This document shows, one piece after another, positions 54,570 to 63,390 of a stretch of 64,000 nucleotides of DNA. This stretch comes from Candidatus Fokinia cryptica (GTDB lineage Bacteria; Pseudomonadota; Alphaproteobacteria; Rickettsiales; Midichloriaceae). The stretch covers positions 331,823 through 395,822 of the forward strand of contig NZ_CP110343.1 of NCBI RefSeq assembly GCF_034359305.1. Direction: 5' to 3'. A model generated the notes under the pieces. It saw only the letters and a list, made by a program, of their open reading frames with translations, was not told where the DNA came from and ran no database searches. The position numbers were made by a program, and so were the translations under genes. Position 1 is the first letter of the stretch; each line of letters begins with the position of its first letter.

Positions 54570-55703
54570 ATGAAATACGATTTTTCAGTTTTAAGCGAGT
54601 ATATACATAATGTCGCTATTTCAGAGTTGTTACGTGCTGGATCTTCAGTAAGTATTACGCATCAGAGTTATGAAAATGGCAGAAGCATTATCATAATGCT
54701 TATATATCTCAGTCCCGATATTAGTATTACTGATCGTGAAAAAGATAGCTTAAAATTAAGATGTATTGATATATTACGTAGCTATGATCAATGTAATGAA
54801 GATATCAAGCTTTTATTACGACTTGCAGAAGCGAAGTGTGTTATAATTCAGCAGTTCGAAAAAAACATAGAATTACCGCATAAGCTACCGAATGCGATTC
54901 ATAAGAAAGAAAAAAAACGTATTGAGAACGTAAAAAATATCATAGTAGTAACGTCAGGAAAGGGAGGTGTAGGAAAATCTTCAGTAGCTGTTGGAATAGC
55001 TTTGAGTTTAAGAGCTAAGGGTTTTAATGTAGGAATAGCTGATTTAGATATATATGGTTCTTCAATTCCTAATTTTTTAGAAGTGAAAGGTCATATGATG
55101 ATGCGAGATGGAGTCTTTATACCACCCATAGCAGAAGGAATGCCGATAATGTCAGCAGATTTCTTTATATCAAAGGATGATAATAAGGTATTCTCTTGGA
55201 GAGGGCCAATGATTGCCAAAATGATGGATACTATCTTATCGTTATCAAGATGGAAAAAAGAGAATATGTTTATTGATTGTTCTTTGGATTATTTAATAAT
55301 AGATACTCCACCTGGTACAGGAGATATACATCTTTCACTTTTGGAAAAATATGATTTACATGCTCATAATGTACATGTAGTACTCGTTTCGAATGAAAGT
55401 ACGATAAGCTTGTTGAATACTATTAAATCATATGAGCTGTATAAAAAGTTTGGATTAGATAGTTTTAGTATTATTTGTAATATGAGATTTGAAAAGGAAG
55501 ATATTATACAGCAGTATATAAAGAATTTTAGTGATATTATACATTTAGGAAATATATCATTTTATGGAAATCTTATAAGTAATACATTTATGTTCTATAA
55601 GAGTGCTCTGATCGCACAGAATGATAAGGAGGACTATATTCATTTTAGAAGTGAATATGAAGTGATAATACAAAACATCTTGAACTTACAATGCTCTTCA
55701 TAG
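54570..55703 (+). CDS. mrp: Mrp/ApbC/NBP35-type P-loop ATPase
   Basis: The 377-residue protein has an N-terminal MIP18-like part (about 1-110) and a P-loop domain with TSGKGGVGKSSVAVGIAL (deviant Walker A, Lys early), GIADLDIYGSSIPNFL, FSWRGPMIAKMM and LDYLIIDTPPGTGDIHLSL. Such proteins carry or assemble Fe-S clusters. The C-terminal CxxC that binds the bridging cluster in other Mrp proteins is not seen; its place reads IICNMRFEKED. ATG at 54570 directly follows an in-frame GTG. The tsaB frame begins 13 bp before its stop. Confidence 0.92.
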   Translation: MKYDFSVLSEYIHNVAISELLRAGSSVSITHQSYENGRSIIIMLIYLSPDISITDREKDSLKLRCIDILRSYDQCNEDIKLLLRLAEAKCVIIQQFEKNIELPHKLPNAIHKKEKKRIENVKNIIVVTSGKGGVGKSSVAVGIALSLRAKGFNVGIADLDIYGSSIPNFLEVKGHMMMRDGVFIPPIAEGMPIMSADFFISKDDNKVFSWRGPMIAKMMDTILSLSRWKKENMFIDCSLDYLIIDTPPGTGDIHLSLLEKYDLHAHNVHVVLVSNESTISLLNTIKSYELYKKFGLDSFSIICNMRFEKEDIIQQYIKNFSDIIHLGNISFYGNLISNTFMFYKSALIAQNDKEDYIHFRSEYEVIIQNILNLQCSS

Positions 55704-56410
55704 ATACAACATCTGGCAGTACATCTATAGCAGTTATGACAGAAAGTGGAGATATCTTTTCTTACTATGATGGAGAAAAGAATATGCAAGTAGAAAGAAT
55801 TGCTAAACTTACTACTACCGTTCTAGAAAAAGCATCACTTTCTTTAAATCAGATTAAATATATAGGATGTAATACAGGCCCTGGTAGTTTTAACAGTATA
55901 AGAATAGGGGTATCATATGCTAATGGCATCTTATGTGTAAAAAGTAATATTATATCGATACAATTAAATACTTATCAATTATGTTTATATAGTATATATA
56001 GAAAAATGCTAAAAAGCGCTCAATCATCTCCTTTTTTTATTGGTATTCACACAGATAAAAAGAAAGTTATTATGCTGTTAGAATCAGTAATGCCATCAAA
56101 ATTAATTGCGGAGCCATACCATTATTTTGACGCCTTAAGTAAAATAGCTGAAATTTCTATCGATGACTTTATTGAAAAGCGTTCAATTTCACCTAGTGTA
56201 GTGGAGGTTTTAGAGAATGAGTTGAATACTCCTAAATGGGAACAATACTATCTATTTGGGGAGAAATGTGATAACATGATACCATCTTCTGCTACCGGAG
56301 TAGCATTAATGAAATTTATGATGTTGCGGTGTGATGAGGAGCGTCACAGTAGGTTTTTTGAACCTTTTTATGGTTCTCTTCCGTCTTCAATGAAAGTAAA
56401 AGACTCTTAG
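55691..56410 (+). CDS. tsaB: tRNA threonylcarbamoyladenosine protein TsaB
   Basis: This 239-residue, ASKHA-fold protein shows MLFIDTTSGSTSIAV (phosphate 1), the Gly-rich NTGPGSFNSIRIGVSYANGI and SSATGVALMKFM at the end. TsaB has no catalytic activity itself; it scaffolds TsaD and TsaE to make t6A37 on ANN-decoding tRNAs. It overlaps mrp by 13 bp, and serS follows after 19 bp, so the three are likely one transcript. TsaE and TsaD are not adjacent. Confidence 0.92.
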   Translation: MLFIDTTSGSTSIAVMTESGDIFSYYDGEKNMQVERIAKLTTTVLEKASLSLNQIKYIGCNTGPGSFNSIRIGVSYANGILCVKSNIISIQLNTYQLCLYSIYRKMLKSAQSSPFFIGIHTDKKKVIMLLESVMPSKLIAEPYHYFDALSKIAEISIDDFIEKRSISPSVVEVLENELNTPKWEQYYLFGEKCDNMIPSSATGVALMKFMMLRCDEERHSRFFEPFYGSLPSSMKVKDS

Positions 56411-56429
56411 AAATTTTTAGCGTCTTAAT

Positions 56430-57728
56430 ATGTATAATGTAGAATATATTAGAAATTTTCCTGCAGATTTTGATGATATGATGAGAAAGAGAAAATTACC
56501 TTCTCTTTCCGCAGAGGTAATACAGATGCATGATGAGTTAAAGAAGAAAAAAAGCATTTTGCAGGATTTAAATACGCAGAAAAATGAAATAGCTTCGCAA
56601 ATTGCGATTATTAAAAGGAGTAGTGCAGACTATGAAAAAGAAGAAATGCTGACAAGAAATGCTGAAAATATCAGAGCTTTGATAGTAGATGCATCAGCAA
56701 AAGTTGCAAAAGAGGAGAGTGCATTTAAGGCATTTCTTTCAAAAATTCCCAATATATTAGATAGTAGAGTGCCGGAGGGAGAAGGAGAGAGTGATAATGT
56801 TGTTATTAAAGAAGTAGGAGAGAAAAAGCATTTTACCTTCGAACCTATGCAGCATTTTGAAATAGGAGAAAATTTACGCAGTATGAATTTTGAAAAAGCA
56901 GCGGAAATTTCTGGTTCTAGATTTGTACATCTCTATGGCGATCTAGCTATTCTTGAAAGAGCATTAACTAATTTTATGTTAGATCATCACAGAAAAAATG
57001 GATTCTTAGAGATGTCAGTACCTGTACTTGTTAAAGAAGATGCTATGTTTAATGCTGGGCAATTGCCAAAATTTGATGCTGAATCTTTTAAGTGTGATTC
57101 TTTGTATAGGTTAATACCGACGGCTGAGGTGCCATTAGTAAATTTACTTTCCGCCTGTGATGTGGATATCACATCTTTACCTAAAAGATTTATGAGTCAT
57201 ACTCAATGTTTTCGTTCAGAAGCTGGTAGCGCAGGGAAGGATACTAGAGGAATGATTCGCGTACATCAATTTTCTAAAGTCGAATTGGTTACTATCACGA
57301 GTGAGGATACAAGTGAATTTGAGCATCAGCATATGCTTAATAGTATCGAGATATTAATGCAATCTTTAGGTTTGCATTATAGAGTAGTTTTATTGTGTAG
57401 CGGTGATATAGGTTTCACCTCTGCTTTGACATATGACATAGAAGTATGGCTTCCAGGGCAAAAAAAATATAGAGAAATATCTAGTTGCTCGAATTGTATT
57501 GATTTTCAATCAAGGAGGATGCTTGGAAGATATTTTGTAAAAGATAGTAATAAAAAGAAAATTTATACCTTCTTGCATACTTTAAATGGATCTGGCGTAG
57601 CAGTAGGAAGGGCTTTGGTAGCTGTTCTTGAAAATTACCAGAATGAAGATGGTACAGTAGACGTGCCTGAAGTATTAATACCTTACTGTAACGGGTTGAA
57701 AAAAATTGTTCCTAATAAAAATTTCTGA
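56430..57728 (+). CDS. serS: Seryl-tRNA synthetase
   Basis: This 432-residue class II synthetase has an N-terminal coiled-coil arm (about 30-110) for the long variable arm of tRNA-Ser. The catalytic core has LIPTAEVPLVN, HTQCFRSEAGSAGKDTRGMIRVHQF (motif 2, partly shown), EISSCSNCIDFQSRRM and LNGSGVAVGRALVAVLEN (motif 3). Length is usual. The tRNA-Ser(GGA) gene lies 32 kb away. About 208 bp of AT-rich sequence with short imperfect repeats follow it. Confidence 0.97.
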   Translation: MYNVEYIRNFPADFDDMMRKRKLPSLSAEVIQMHDELKKKKSILQDLNTQKNEIASQIAIIKRSSADYEKEEMLTRNAENIRALIVDASAKVAKEESAFKAFLSKIPNILDSRVPEGEGESDNVVIKEVGEKKHFTFEPMQHFEIGENLRSMNFEKAAEISGSRFVHLYGDLAILERALTNFMLDHHRKNGFLEMSVPVLVKEDAMFNAGQLPKFDAESFKCDSLYRLIPTAEVPLVNLLSACDVDITSLPKRFMSHTQCFRSEAGSAGKDTRGMIRVHQFSKVELVTITSEDTSEFEHQHMLNSIEILMQSLGLHYRVVLLCSGDIGFTSALTYDIEVWLPGQKKYREISSCSNCIDFQSRRMLGRYFVKDSNKKKIYTFLHTLNGSGVAVGRALVAVLENYQNEDGTVDVPEVLIPYCNGLKKIVPNKNF

Positions 57729-57936
57729 AAAACACTCCCGCTTTCAAGATATATACCATATCAATGTGATGTAATCTCGTGATGCTATGGTATTTCCTAT
57801 CTATAATCTTAATATAATCGATGCTATTCCTTAGGTAATTTACAGCATTTAGATAGAGATTTTCTATTCCTTAGATAGAGTTTATGTAATTGTAAATAAA
57901 ATGTAATAATTCTAATTTTATTGATGAAATTCAAGA

Positions 57937-58539
57937 ATGAATAAAGATTTTATAGATATCAGATTGCCAACGTCGCTAATAACTAAAGCAGTTAAATGTG
58001 TTGAGTATGTTAATATGGTACATCAAATGTTAAAACATGAGCTAAATGATACGATGTGTGTACATTCTAGGATGAGATATATTGTAACACCGTTTTTAGT
58101 AGATCATGGAGATGTCGAGGAATTAGTATCTTTTTTTCGAGTATGTAGGGGGAGCTTATATACATTTCGATTTAAAGATATTTCTGATTACAAAGCAATA
58201 AAGGAGATAATAACGTATTCTGATGAGAAGAGAAAAGAATATCACATAAGAAAACGATATTATATTAATCGACATTTTGAATTCAGGTATATTAAGAAAA
58301 TTGTGCCTGATACTGTAGAGATTTTTATCAATAACGAAAAAGTAGATTCTAAAAGATATGAAGTGGATCATAATAACGGAATAATTTCCTTTTATGATTC
58401 ATTAACGGATGATTTACTGATAACTTGTTCATTTGAATTTGATGTACTAGTAAGATTTGTACAAGATTCTTTACGTATAGAAATGCATAATCCAGGGAAA
58501 TTTCATTGTGATAATATTGAATTAATTGAAGTAATATGA
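57937..58539 (+). CDS. GTA/phage tail protein, DUF2460 family (GTA gp12-like)
   Basis: The 200-residue protein matches DUF2460 (TIGR02217), the family of gene 12 of the Rhodobacter capsulatus gene transfer agent. Visible parts are DIRLPTSLI near the start, LVSFFRVCRGSLYTFRFKD (family l.aFF.arrG....FRfkD), PDTVEIFINNEKV, YEVDHNNGIISFYD (family vD..tGlv.F) and EFDVLVRFVQDSL (family eFdvPVRFd.D.l). In the GTA it is part of the tail tip or baseplate. It overlaps the next gene by 4 bp, in the same order as in the GTA cluster. The rest of the cluster is not in this window. Confidence 0.9.
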   Translation: MNKDFIDIRLPTSLITKAVKCVEYVNMVHQMLKHELNDTMCVHSRMRYIVTPFLVDHGDVEELVSFFRVCRGSLYTFRFKDISDYKAIKEIITYSDEKRKEYHIRKRYYINRHFEFRYIKKIVPDTVEIFINNEKVDSKRYEVDHNNGIISFYDSLTDDLLITCSFEFDVLVRFVQDSLRIEMHNPGKFHCDNIELIEVI

Positions 58540-59414
58540 GTTATATTCCTAATTTAAGTGCATTATGCTTGAAGGTGATATTACGAAATAATGGTATATT
58601 AGGCTTTACAAATTGTGATCAAAGTTTCAATTTCGAAGGCGTATTGTATCAAGGAAGTAGTATGAGAAATATCAGTAAAATTACAAAAACTTCAGATTTG
58701 TTAGATGAAGGATTTAATTTAGAGATAAAATTACCACATCATATATTAGACGTATTTAATGTAATGGACGAAGTATACGATAATAGTACAATTTCTTTAT
58801 TCTCTTTACAGTTGGAAAATGCTGATAAAGAATATAGAATGAGAAATAGTAAAAGTACTAAGATATATAGTGGTACTATAAAAAGCATCACATTGAATGA
58901 ACAATGGAGTACTATAGAGATATCAAGTTTTAAAGAGTTTTTTAAAAAAATACCAACGAATATATATTCTGCATCGTGTAGAGCTGATTTTTGCGATAAT
59001 TTTTGTAAGAAGGATAAAGAATCGTATATAATGAAAAATCTTGTTATTAAAGATATTGAATTACGTAATAGGATATACTGTTCAGGTGTGAGGGAATATT
59101 TTAACGCTCTCAATATAGCAAATTCTGGTATTTCTCGTACTGATTACTTAAGAATTCTAAATTATGGTCATGTGATATTTCATCGTACTGTGTTATCCGA
59201 AGATATGTGTTTTCCGGTTCAGATAATAGCATTCCGAGAGAGTTTAGATCGTATATCTATCATAGAGTTAACGAAAAAAATTCCTACTTTCGTTACGCTG
59301 ACTGACAGTTTTGATTTAGTATGCGGTTGTGATAAAACGATGCACATGTGTAGCAACACATTTCAAAATGCAATAAATTTCAGGGGAGAACCTTACCTAT
59401 CAAACGCTGCTTAA
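58536..59414 (+). CDS. GTA/phage tail protein, DUF2163 family (GTA gp13-like)
   Basis: The 292-residue protein matches DUF2163 (TIGR02218), the family of GTA gene 13. It has FTNCDQSFNFEGVLYQ near the start (family GfTdhD..l.f.G..Y), KIYSGTIKSI, the Cys pair in CRADFCDNFCKK and a Cys-rich end with GCDKTMHMCSNTFQNAINFRGEPYL, close to the family's GCD....C..rF.N..NFRG.P. In the GTA it is a tail hub component. Both this gene and its neighbour are complete with no internal stop. gp14 (peptidase) and gp15 do not follow; pal is on the other strand instead. Confidence 0.92.
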   Translation: MSYIPNLSALCLKVILRNNGILGFTNCDQSFNFEGVLYQGSSMRNISKITKTSDLLDEGFNLEIKLPHHILDVFNVMDEVYDNSTISLFSLQLENADKEYRMRNSKSTKIYSGTIKSITLNEQWSTIEISSFKEFFKKIPTNIYSASCRADFCDNFCKKDKESYIMKNLVIKDIELRNRIYCSGVREYFNALNIANSGISRTDYLRILNYGHVIFHRTVLSEDMCFPVQIIAFRESLDRISIIELTKKIPTFVTLTDSFDLVCGCDKTMHMCSNTFQNAINFRGEPYLSNAA

Positions 59415-59422
59415 TACAAGCA

Positions 59423-59449
59423 CATCCCCTCGCCATTGGTGAGGAGATG
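59423..59449. terminator. Strong hairpin between the GTA genes and pal
   Basis: The 27-base segment catcccctcgccattggtga and on to gagatg forms a long stem (CATC/GATG and CCTC/GAGG with single mismatches, plus CC/GG around ATT). It is 9 bp past the gp13-like stop and 29 bp past the pal stop on the other strand. No T-run follows directly on either side, so a classic Rho-independent terminator is not proven; a bidirectional 3'-end hairpin fits best. Confidence 0.5.
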
Positions 59450-59477
59450 CGTTCTTAGAAAAAAAGAGAGATGGCAA

Positions 59478-59951
59478 TTATTTATTATTTACTACACCTC
59501 TTCTATTTTGAGCTCTACCTTCAGGTGTACCATTGTCAGCAACAGGCATAGAGTTGCCGTAACTTATTATGGTTAGTCTTTCAGCTGCGATACCTCCCTT
59601 TTCAGTGAGATATTGTTTTATGCTGTTTGCACGTCTTTCACCAAGGCCTATATTGTATTTTTCAGTACCAATTGAATCAGTGTGACCTTCTACAACTACG
59701 GAAGCTTTTGGATATTTCTTCAGAAGTTCAGATACATGATCAAGTTTTTGTCTGTCAGAGTTATCTAAATTGTACTTATCGAAGTCAAAGTATATGACAT
59801 TAGTATGAGACTTCAATAGTGCTTGAGCGAGTTCTCCGTCAGAAGATGTTAGAGCAGTACCATCCTCTAATGTGGGAACGTCTGTTTTGCATCCTGCACA
59901 AGCGGTGAGCGATAGAGCTGCAACGCCAAAAATAAATAGTTGTTTAAACAT
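59478..59951 (-). CDS. pal: Peptidoglycan-associated lipoprotein
   Basis: The 157-residue protein has a lipoprotein signal (MFKQLFIFGVAALSLTAC, Cys18 lipidated) and an OmpA-like peptidoglycan-binding domain with VIYFDFDKYNLDN, VVVEGHTDSIGTEKYN, LGERRANSIKQYL and GRAQNRRGVV (Asp and Arg for diaminopimelate binding). It sits in the outer membrane and joins the Tol system to the wall. TolB, its usual upstream neighbour, is absent; the gene is followed on the same strand, upstream, by an HU gene after 27 bp. Confidence 0.95.
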   Translation of the reverse strand: MFKQLFIFGVAALSLTACAGCKTDVPTLEDGTALTSSDGELAQALLKSHTNVIYFDFDKYNLDNSDRQKLDHVSELLKKYPKASVVVEGHTDSIGTEKYNIGLGERRANSIKQYLTEKGGIAAERLTIISYGNSMPVADNGTPEGRAQNRRGVVNNK

Positions 59952-59978
59952 GATAAAATAAAAGTTATTAAAAATTAA

Positions 59979-60254
59979 TTATTCATTAATTACGTCTTGG
60001 AGAGCTTTTCCAGGAGCGAATTTAACGCGATGCATTGAAGGGATTTCCATTGCTTCGCCAGTTCTAGGATTGTTCACCATGCGACTTTTGGAAAATTTTA
60101 CGAAGAATGAACCAAATCCAAGCATTTTTACTTCTTCCTTCCGTTTTAGGGCATTCTTCCATATATCCAATAACGAATCCAAGAATGCGCTAGCTTGTAC
60201 TTTCGTTATGTTGTTAGCAGAGGCTAATTCTGCAATAAGATCAGTCTTATTCAC
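59979..60254 (-). CDS. HU/IHF-family DNA-binding protein
   Basis: This 91-residue nucleoid protein has the fold MNKTDLIAELASANNITKVQ, a dimer core FLDSLLDIWKNALKRKEEVKM, GFGSFFVKFSKSRMVNNPRTGEAMEIP (the arm with the Asn-Pro-Arg-Thr-Gly motif) and APGKALQDVIN. It is HU-like; the HU and IHF subunits cannot be told apart with certainty. The start is GTG at 60254. The 248 bp to the divergent kinase gene hold no other gene. Confidence 0.95.
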   Translation of the reverse strand: MNKTDLIAELASANNITKVQASAFLDSLLDIWKNALKRKEEVKMLGFGSFFVKFSKSRMVNNPRTGEAMEIPSMHRVKFAPGKALQDVINE

Positions 60255-60502
60255 TATACGTATCTTACAAAAATTTTACATAGACAAGAGGTGAAGCAAA
60301 GCTTATTCTCGTCATACGAATATATGTTAAAATATATTTAAAGACAAAACAATAGGTAAATAGGGATATTCAGTAGAAATGATAAAAGATTTTGACAGAT
60401 ATCACAGCTACAGCTTAAACATATAGTTATAATAAAGCATTTAATGATAACTTATCTTAAATTTTTTTAACAAAAAAAATCAACACAATCGATACCATTC
60501 GT

Positions 60503-62476
60503 ATGCTATCTATAACTTCATATGTTAAAAATCAATCTCTGAGACTTAAGATCCTATTGATGGTAATAGGCGGAGTTTTGACAACAATAGTACTTTCTAG
60601 TGTTCTTGGTAGTGTATATTACTATCTTGGAGTAGAGAAATATTTCGAAACTCAAATCAAAAACAGTATACGTAGAACGGCAGAGGTTTCGCAACTCTAT
60701 TTGAATGAGCATGTCAAAACAATAAAAGTTGATGCCCTGATGGCTTCAGTAGAGATCGAAAAGTATTTTATGAAGCTGACAGTAGATCAGGAGTATGGCA
60801 CCAAGGTACTAGATTTTATAGCGAATATGCAAAATTTATCAGATATTATGATATTTAATGCAGAACAGACAGTATTACAAACTTCTTGGAGTATTTTTAC
60901 TATTTTTTTAGATCCTATTTTATTGCGAGAAGCATTGCCAATAGTGGATAAAGGAGAAATATTTGTATACAAGAGCAAGGTTGAAAATAAAGTTCACGCG
61001 ATTGTGAAATTACGTACTCAGTATGATTTTTTACCACTGTACGTCATCATAGGCAGATATATAGACCCAGAAATTGTTAAGCACCTAGATGATACGAAGA
61101 TTTTAACTACTTTGTATGAGGAGTCTATTTCTCATATGAGGAGTATTAGAATAAAAGTACTTTTTGCGTTTATTATAGGATCGTTGTTAATACTATGTAT
61201 AACGTTCTTTATAGCGAATAAATTGTCTTATCTTATTATAGATCCTCTATCTTCGCTAATAAGAGCAACTAGATCGATAAAGAAAGGAGATTATAATTTT
61301 TCCCTTCCAAAAATGAAATATAGTGGAGAATTATATGCTCTCTCGAAGGCTTTTAGTAGTATGTCAGAAAAAATAGCTACTCAGCATAAAATACTTGTTG
61401 ATGTGAATAATGCATTGGAAGCTAGGAAAAAATTTACTGAAACTATCATTTCTGAAATGTTATCAGGAATTATAGTGCTTAATAATAGAAATGAAGTATT
61501 GATATGCAATAATGCTGCATGTGCTATTTTATGTGTAGATGATTTTGTTCAGTTAGGTAGTAATGTATTTCCTGAAATATCTGACTTGCTTTCAGAAGTA
61601 CATATGAAAGAAAAATGGGATAAAGAATCGATGTATCCTCATTATATTAACATTATAAGAAATGGTGATACGAAAAATCTATCAGTAAAATTATGCTATA
61701 TTTACGGAGATGAGCAATTGGAGAATATCATTATAGCTTTAGAAGATATTACGGAAGTTAATTTAGTAAATAAGTTGAAAGCATGGAGTGAGGTAGCTAA
61801 GAAAGTAGCACATGAAATAAAAAATCCTCTTACTCCTATACAACTTGCTATAGAGCATATTGAAGCTACTCTCATTACGAAAATTCCAGAAGAAGAGCAA
61901 CATGCTCTTAAAAAATACGTTAATATTGTACTGTCTAAAATTGAAGATATTAAAAAAATGCTCATACAATTTCTTAGTGCAAGAGTTTCAAAGGCAAAGT
62001 TAGCACCATGTAATATTTATGATATATGTAGTGAAGTGATGATTTTAGAGCAAAAAGCGAATGTAGATATTATGTATGAATTATGTTCAACCGAAGTAGC
62101 GATATATGTAGATTGCGATAGAAATCAAATACATCAAGTAATGATAAATCTTTTGCAAAATGCTGCAAATGCTATCTGTAGTGCAGAAGGTACTATTATG
62201 CAAAAACGTATTCGCATCTCAATTGCTAATGAGAATGGGTATGTTATAACGTCAGTGGAAGATACTGGAAGTGGGGTTTTATTTGATGAAATTGGTAATC
62301 CAACTGCGAAGAGTAAAAAGGGTTTTGGGCTTGGGTTATCAATAGTAAGATCGATAATAGCAGAACATAATGGGATGTTTAATATTATGAATAATGCTAA
62401 TGGTTGTGGTGCTATAGCAATTTTTAAGCTAATCTCTAGTAAAGCTGATGCATTTAGTGCGCATGATAGTCAGTAA
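60503..62476 (+). CDS. NtrY-like sensor histidine kinase
   Basis: The 657-residue protein has two N-terminal membrane segments (about 15-45 and 220-245) around a sensory domain, a HAMP domain (IIDPLSSLIRATRSIKKGDY), a PAS-like domain (GIIVLNNRNEVLICNN), then HisKA with VAHEIKNPLTPIQLAIEH (His about 437) and HATPase_c with MINLLQNAANAI, VEDTGSG and GFGLGLSIVRSII. This is the NtrY layout, one of the few two-component systems kept in Rickettsiales. NtrX, its response regulator, is not in the window. The signal sensed is unknown. tolA follows 2 bp later. Confidence 0.92.
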   Translation: MLSITSYVKNQSLRLKILLMVIGGVLTTIVLSSVLGSVYYYLGVEKYFETQIKNSIRRTAEVSQLYLNEHVKTIKVDALMASVEIEKYFMKLTVDQEYGTKVLDFIANMQNLSDIMIFNAEQTVLQTSWSIFTIFLDPILLREALPIVDKGEIFVYKSKVENKVHAIVKLRTQYDFLPLYVIIGRYIDPEIVKHLDDTKILTTLYEESISHMRSIRIKVLFAFIIGSLLILCITFFIANKLSYLIIDPLSSLIRATRSIKKGDYNFSLPKMKYSGELYALSKAFSSMSEKIATQHKILVDVNNALEARKKFTETIISEMLSGIIVLNNRNEVLICNNAACAILCVDDFVQLGSNVFPEISDLLSEVHMKEKWDKESMYPHYINIIRNGDTKNLSVKLCYIYGDEQLENIIIALEDITEVNLVNKLKAWSEVAKKVAHEIKNPLTPIQLAIEHIEATLITKIPEEEQHALKKYVNIVLSKIEDIKKMLIQFLSARVSKAKLAPCNIYDICSEVMILEQKANVDIMYELCSTEVAIYVDCDRNQIHQVMINLLQNAANAICSAEGTIMQKRIRISIANENGYVITSVEDTGSGVLFDEIGNPTAKSKKGFGLGLSIVRSIIAEHNGMFNIMNNANGCGAIAIFKLISSKADAFSAHDSQ

Positions 62477-62478
62477 AT

Positions 62479-63390
62479 ATGAAGCGACAAATAGTAATCT
62501 CTGTAATACTACATTGTATATGTATTGTAGTAGTTAGTTTCTTTTCTTTGTTGAAAATTAATGAAGAAAAACGAATTCAAAGTTCTTTGATGAAGATGAG
62601 TATCGCACCGATGATTCCAATGCAAGAAGAACGAAGTAGTGCTCTAGTAGAATTTGACAAAGTATATCAAAGTGTTGAGGAACGTACTTTTAATAGCAGC
62701 TCAAATTCAACAGAAAATATACAAATTGATGAACAAGCAAGAGAAGTAGTAAGTGAGAAAAAGCAACTAGTAGAGGAAAAAAAGCAATTAACAGAAGAGA
62801 AAAAGCAATTAGTAGAGGAGAAAAAAGTAGAAAAACATAAAGTCAATATTAGTAAGAAAAATAAAGATTCACCAAAAAAGGAAAAGTTAAGTAGTAAAAA
62901 TTCATCAAAAAAAGAGAAGTTAGGCAGTAAAAATTCACCAAAAAAAGAGAAGGTAGAGATTGCAAAAGAAGATAGAAAGAAAAAAAGTATAATTTCTAAA
63001 AAAGATGTAAAAAAGAATCAGAATAATAATGGACGGAAAAAAGAGAAAAATGTAAGTGAAGAGAGTGGTTTTGTTGGGGATGGCATATCAGATGAAGAGA
63101 AAAATGCCATTATCAGTCAAATTAGTGAGAATTGGTATTTAGATTATCATCACACTAAGGATGTAATGCGTGTAAAAGTTTATATTAAAGTTTCTAGAAA
63201 TGGGGACATATATGATATTAAAGTGGTAGAGCGTCATGGGATCGAAAGTAGTGCATATAGAAAATTTGTAAGCAATGCTATTTCAGCACTTGAAAACGCT
63301 TCTCCATTACGGAAGTTACCTTCGGTTAAAAAATATGATGAATGGAAGGAAATGGCAATTGAATTTGATTCTTCTGGTAATATTGGGTGA
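62479..63390 (+). CDS. tolA: TolA-like envelope protein
   Basis: The 303-residue protein has an N-terminal membrane helix (about 5-24), a long Lys/Glu-rich helical region (about 85-200) and a TonB/TolA C-terminal domain: ISENWYLDYHHTKDVMRVKVYI, then YDIKVVERHG, YRKFVSNAISALENASPLRKLP and YDEWKEMAIEFD. TolA spans the periplasm and links TolQR to TolB-Pal. The helical part holds two sets of DNA tandem repeats (EKKQLVE and KNSSKKEKL units). tolQ and tolR are not adjacent. pal lies only 3 kb away, on the other strand. Confidence 0.88.
   Translation: MKRQIVISVILHCICIVVVSFFSLLKINEEKRIQSSLMKMSIAPMIPMQEERSSALVEFDKVYQSVEERTFNSSSNSTENIQIDEQAREVVSEKKQLVEEKKQLTEEKKQLVEEKKVEKHKVNISKKNKDSPKKEKLSSKNSSKKEKLGSKNSPKKEKVEIAKEDRKKKSIISKKDVKKNQNNNGRKKEKNVSEESGFVGDGISDEEKNAIISQISENWYLDYHHTKDVMRVKVYIKVSRNGDIYDIKVVERHGIESSAYRKFVSNAISALENASPLRKLPSVKKYDEWKEMAIEFDSSGNIG
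62755..62955 (+). repeat. Two sets of in-frame tandem repeats inside tolA
   Basis: From 62755 to 62817 there are three 21-bp units (gagaaaaagcaa...) encoding EKKQLVE-type heptads. From 62869 there are two full 33-bp units and a partial third (to about 62955), each encoding SxKKEKLxSKN. Both periods are multiples of three. Confidence 0.92.

Noticed and set aside
57729-57936. Repeats of ctattccttag in the gap after serS as a regulatory array.
   Set aside because: Only two or three short, imperfect copies in very AT-rich DNA; likely chance.
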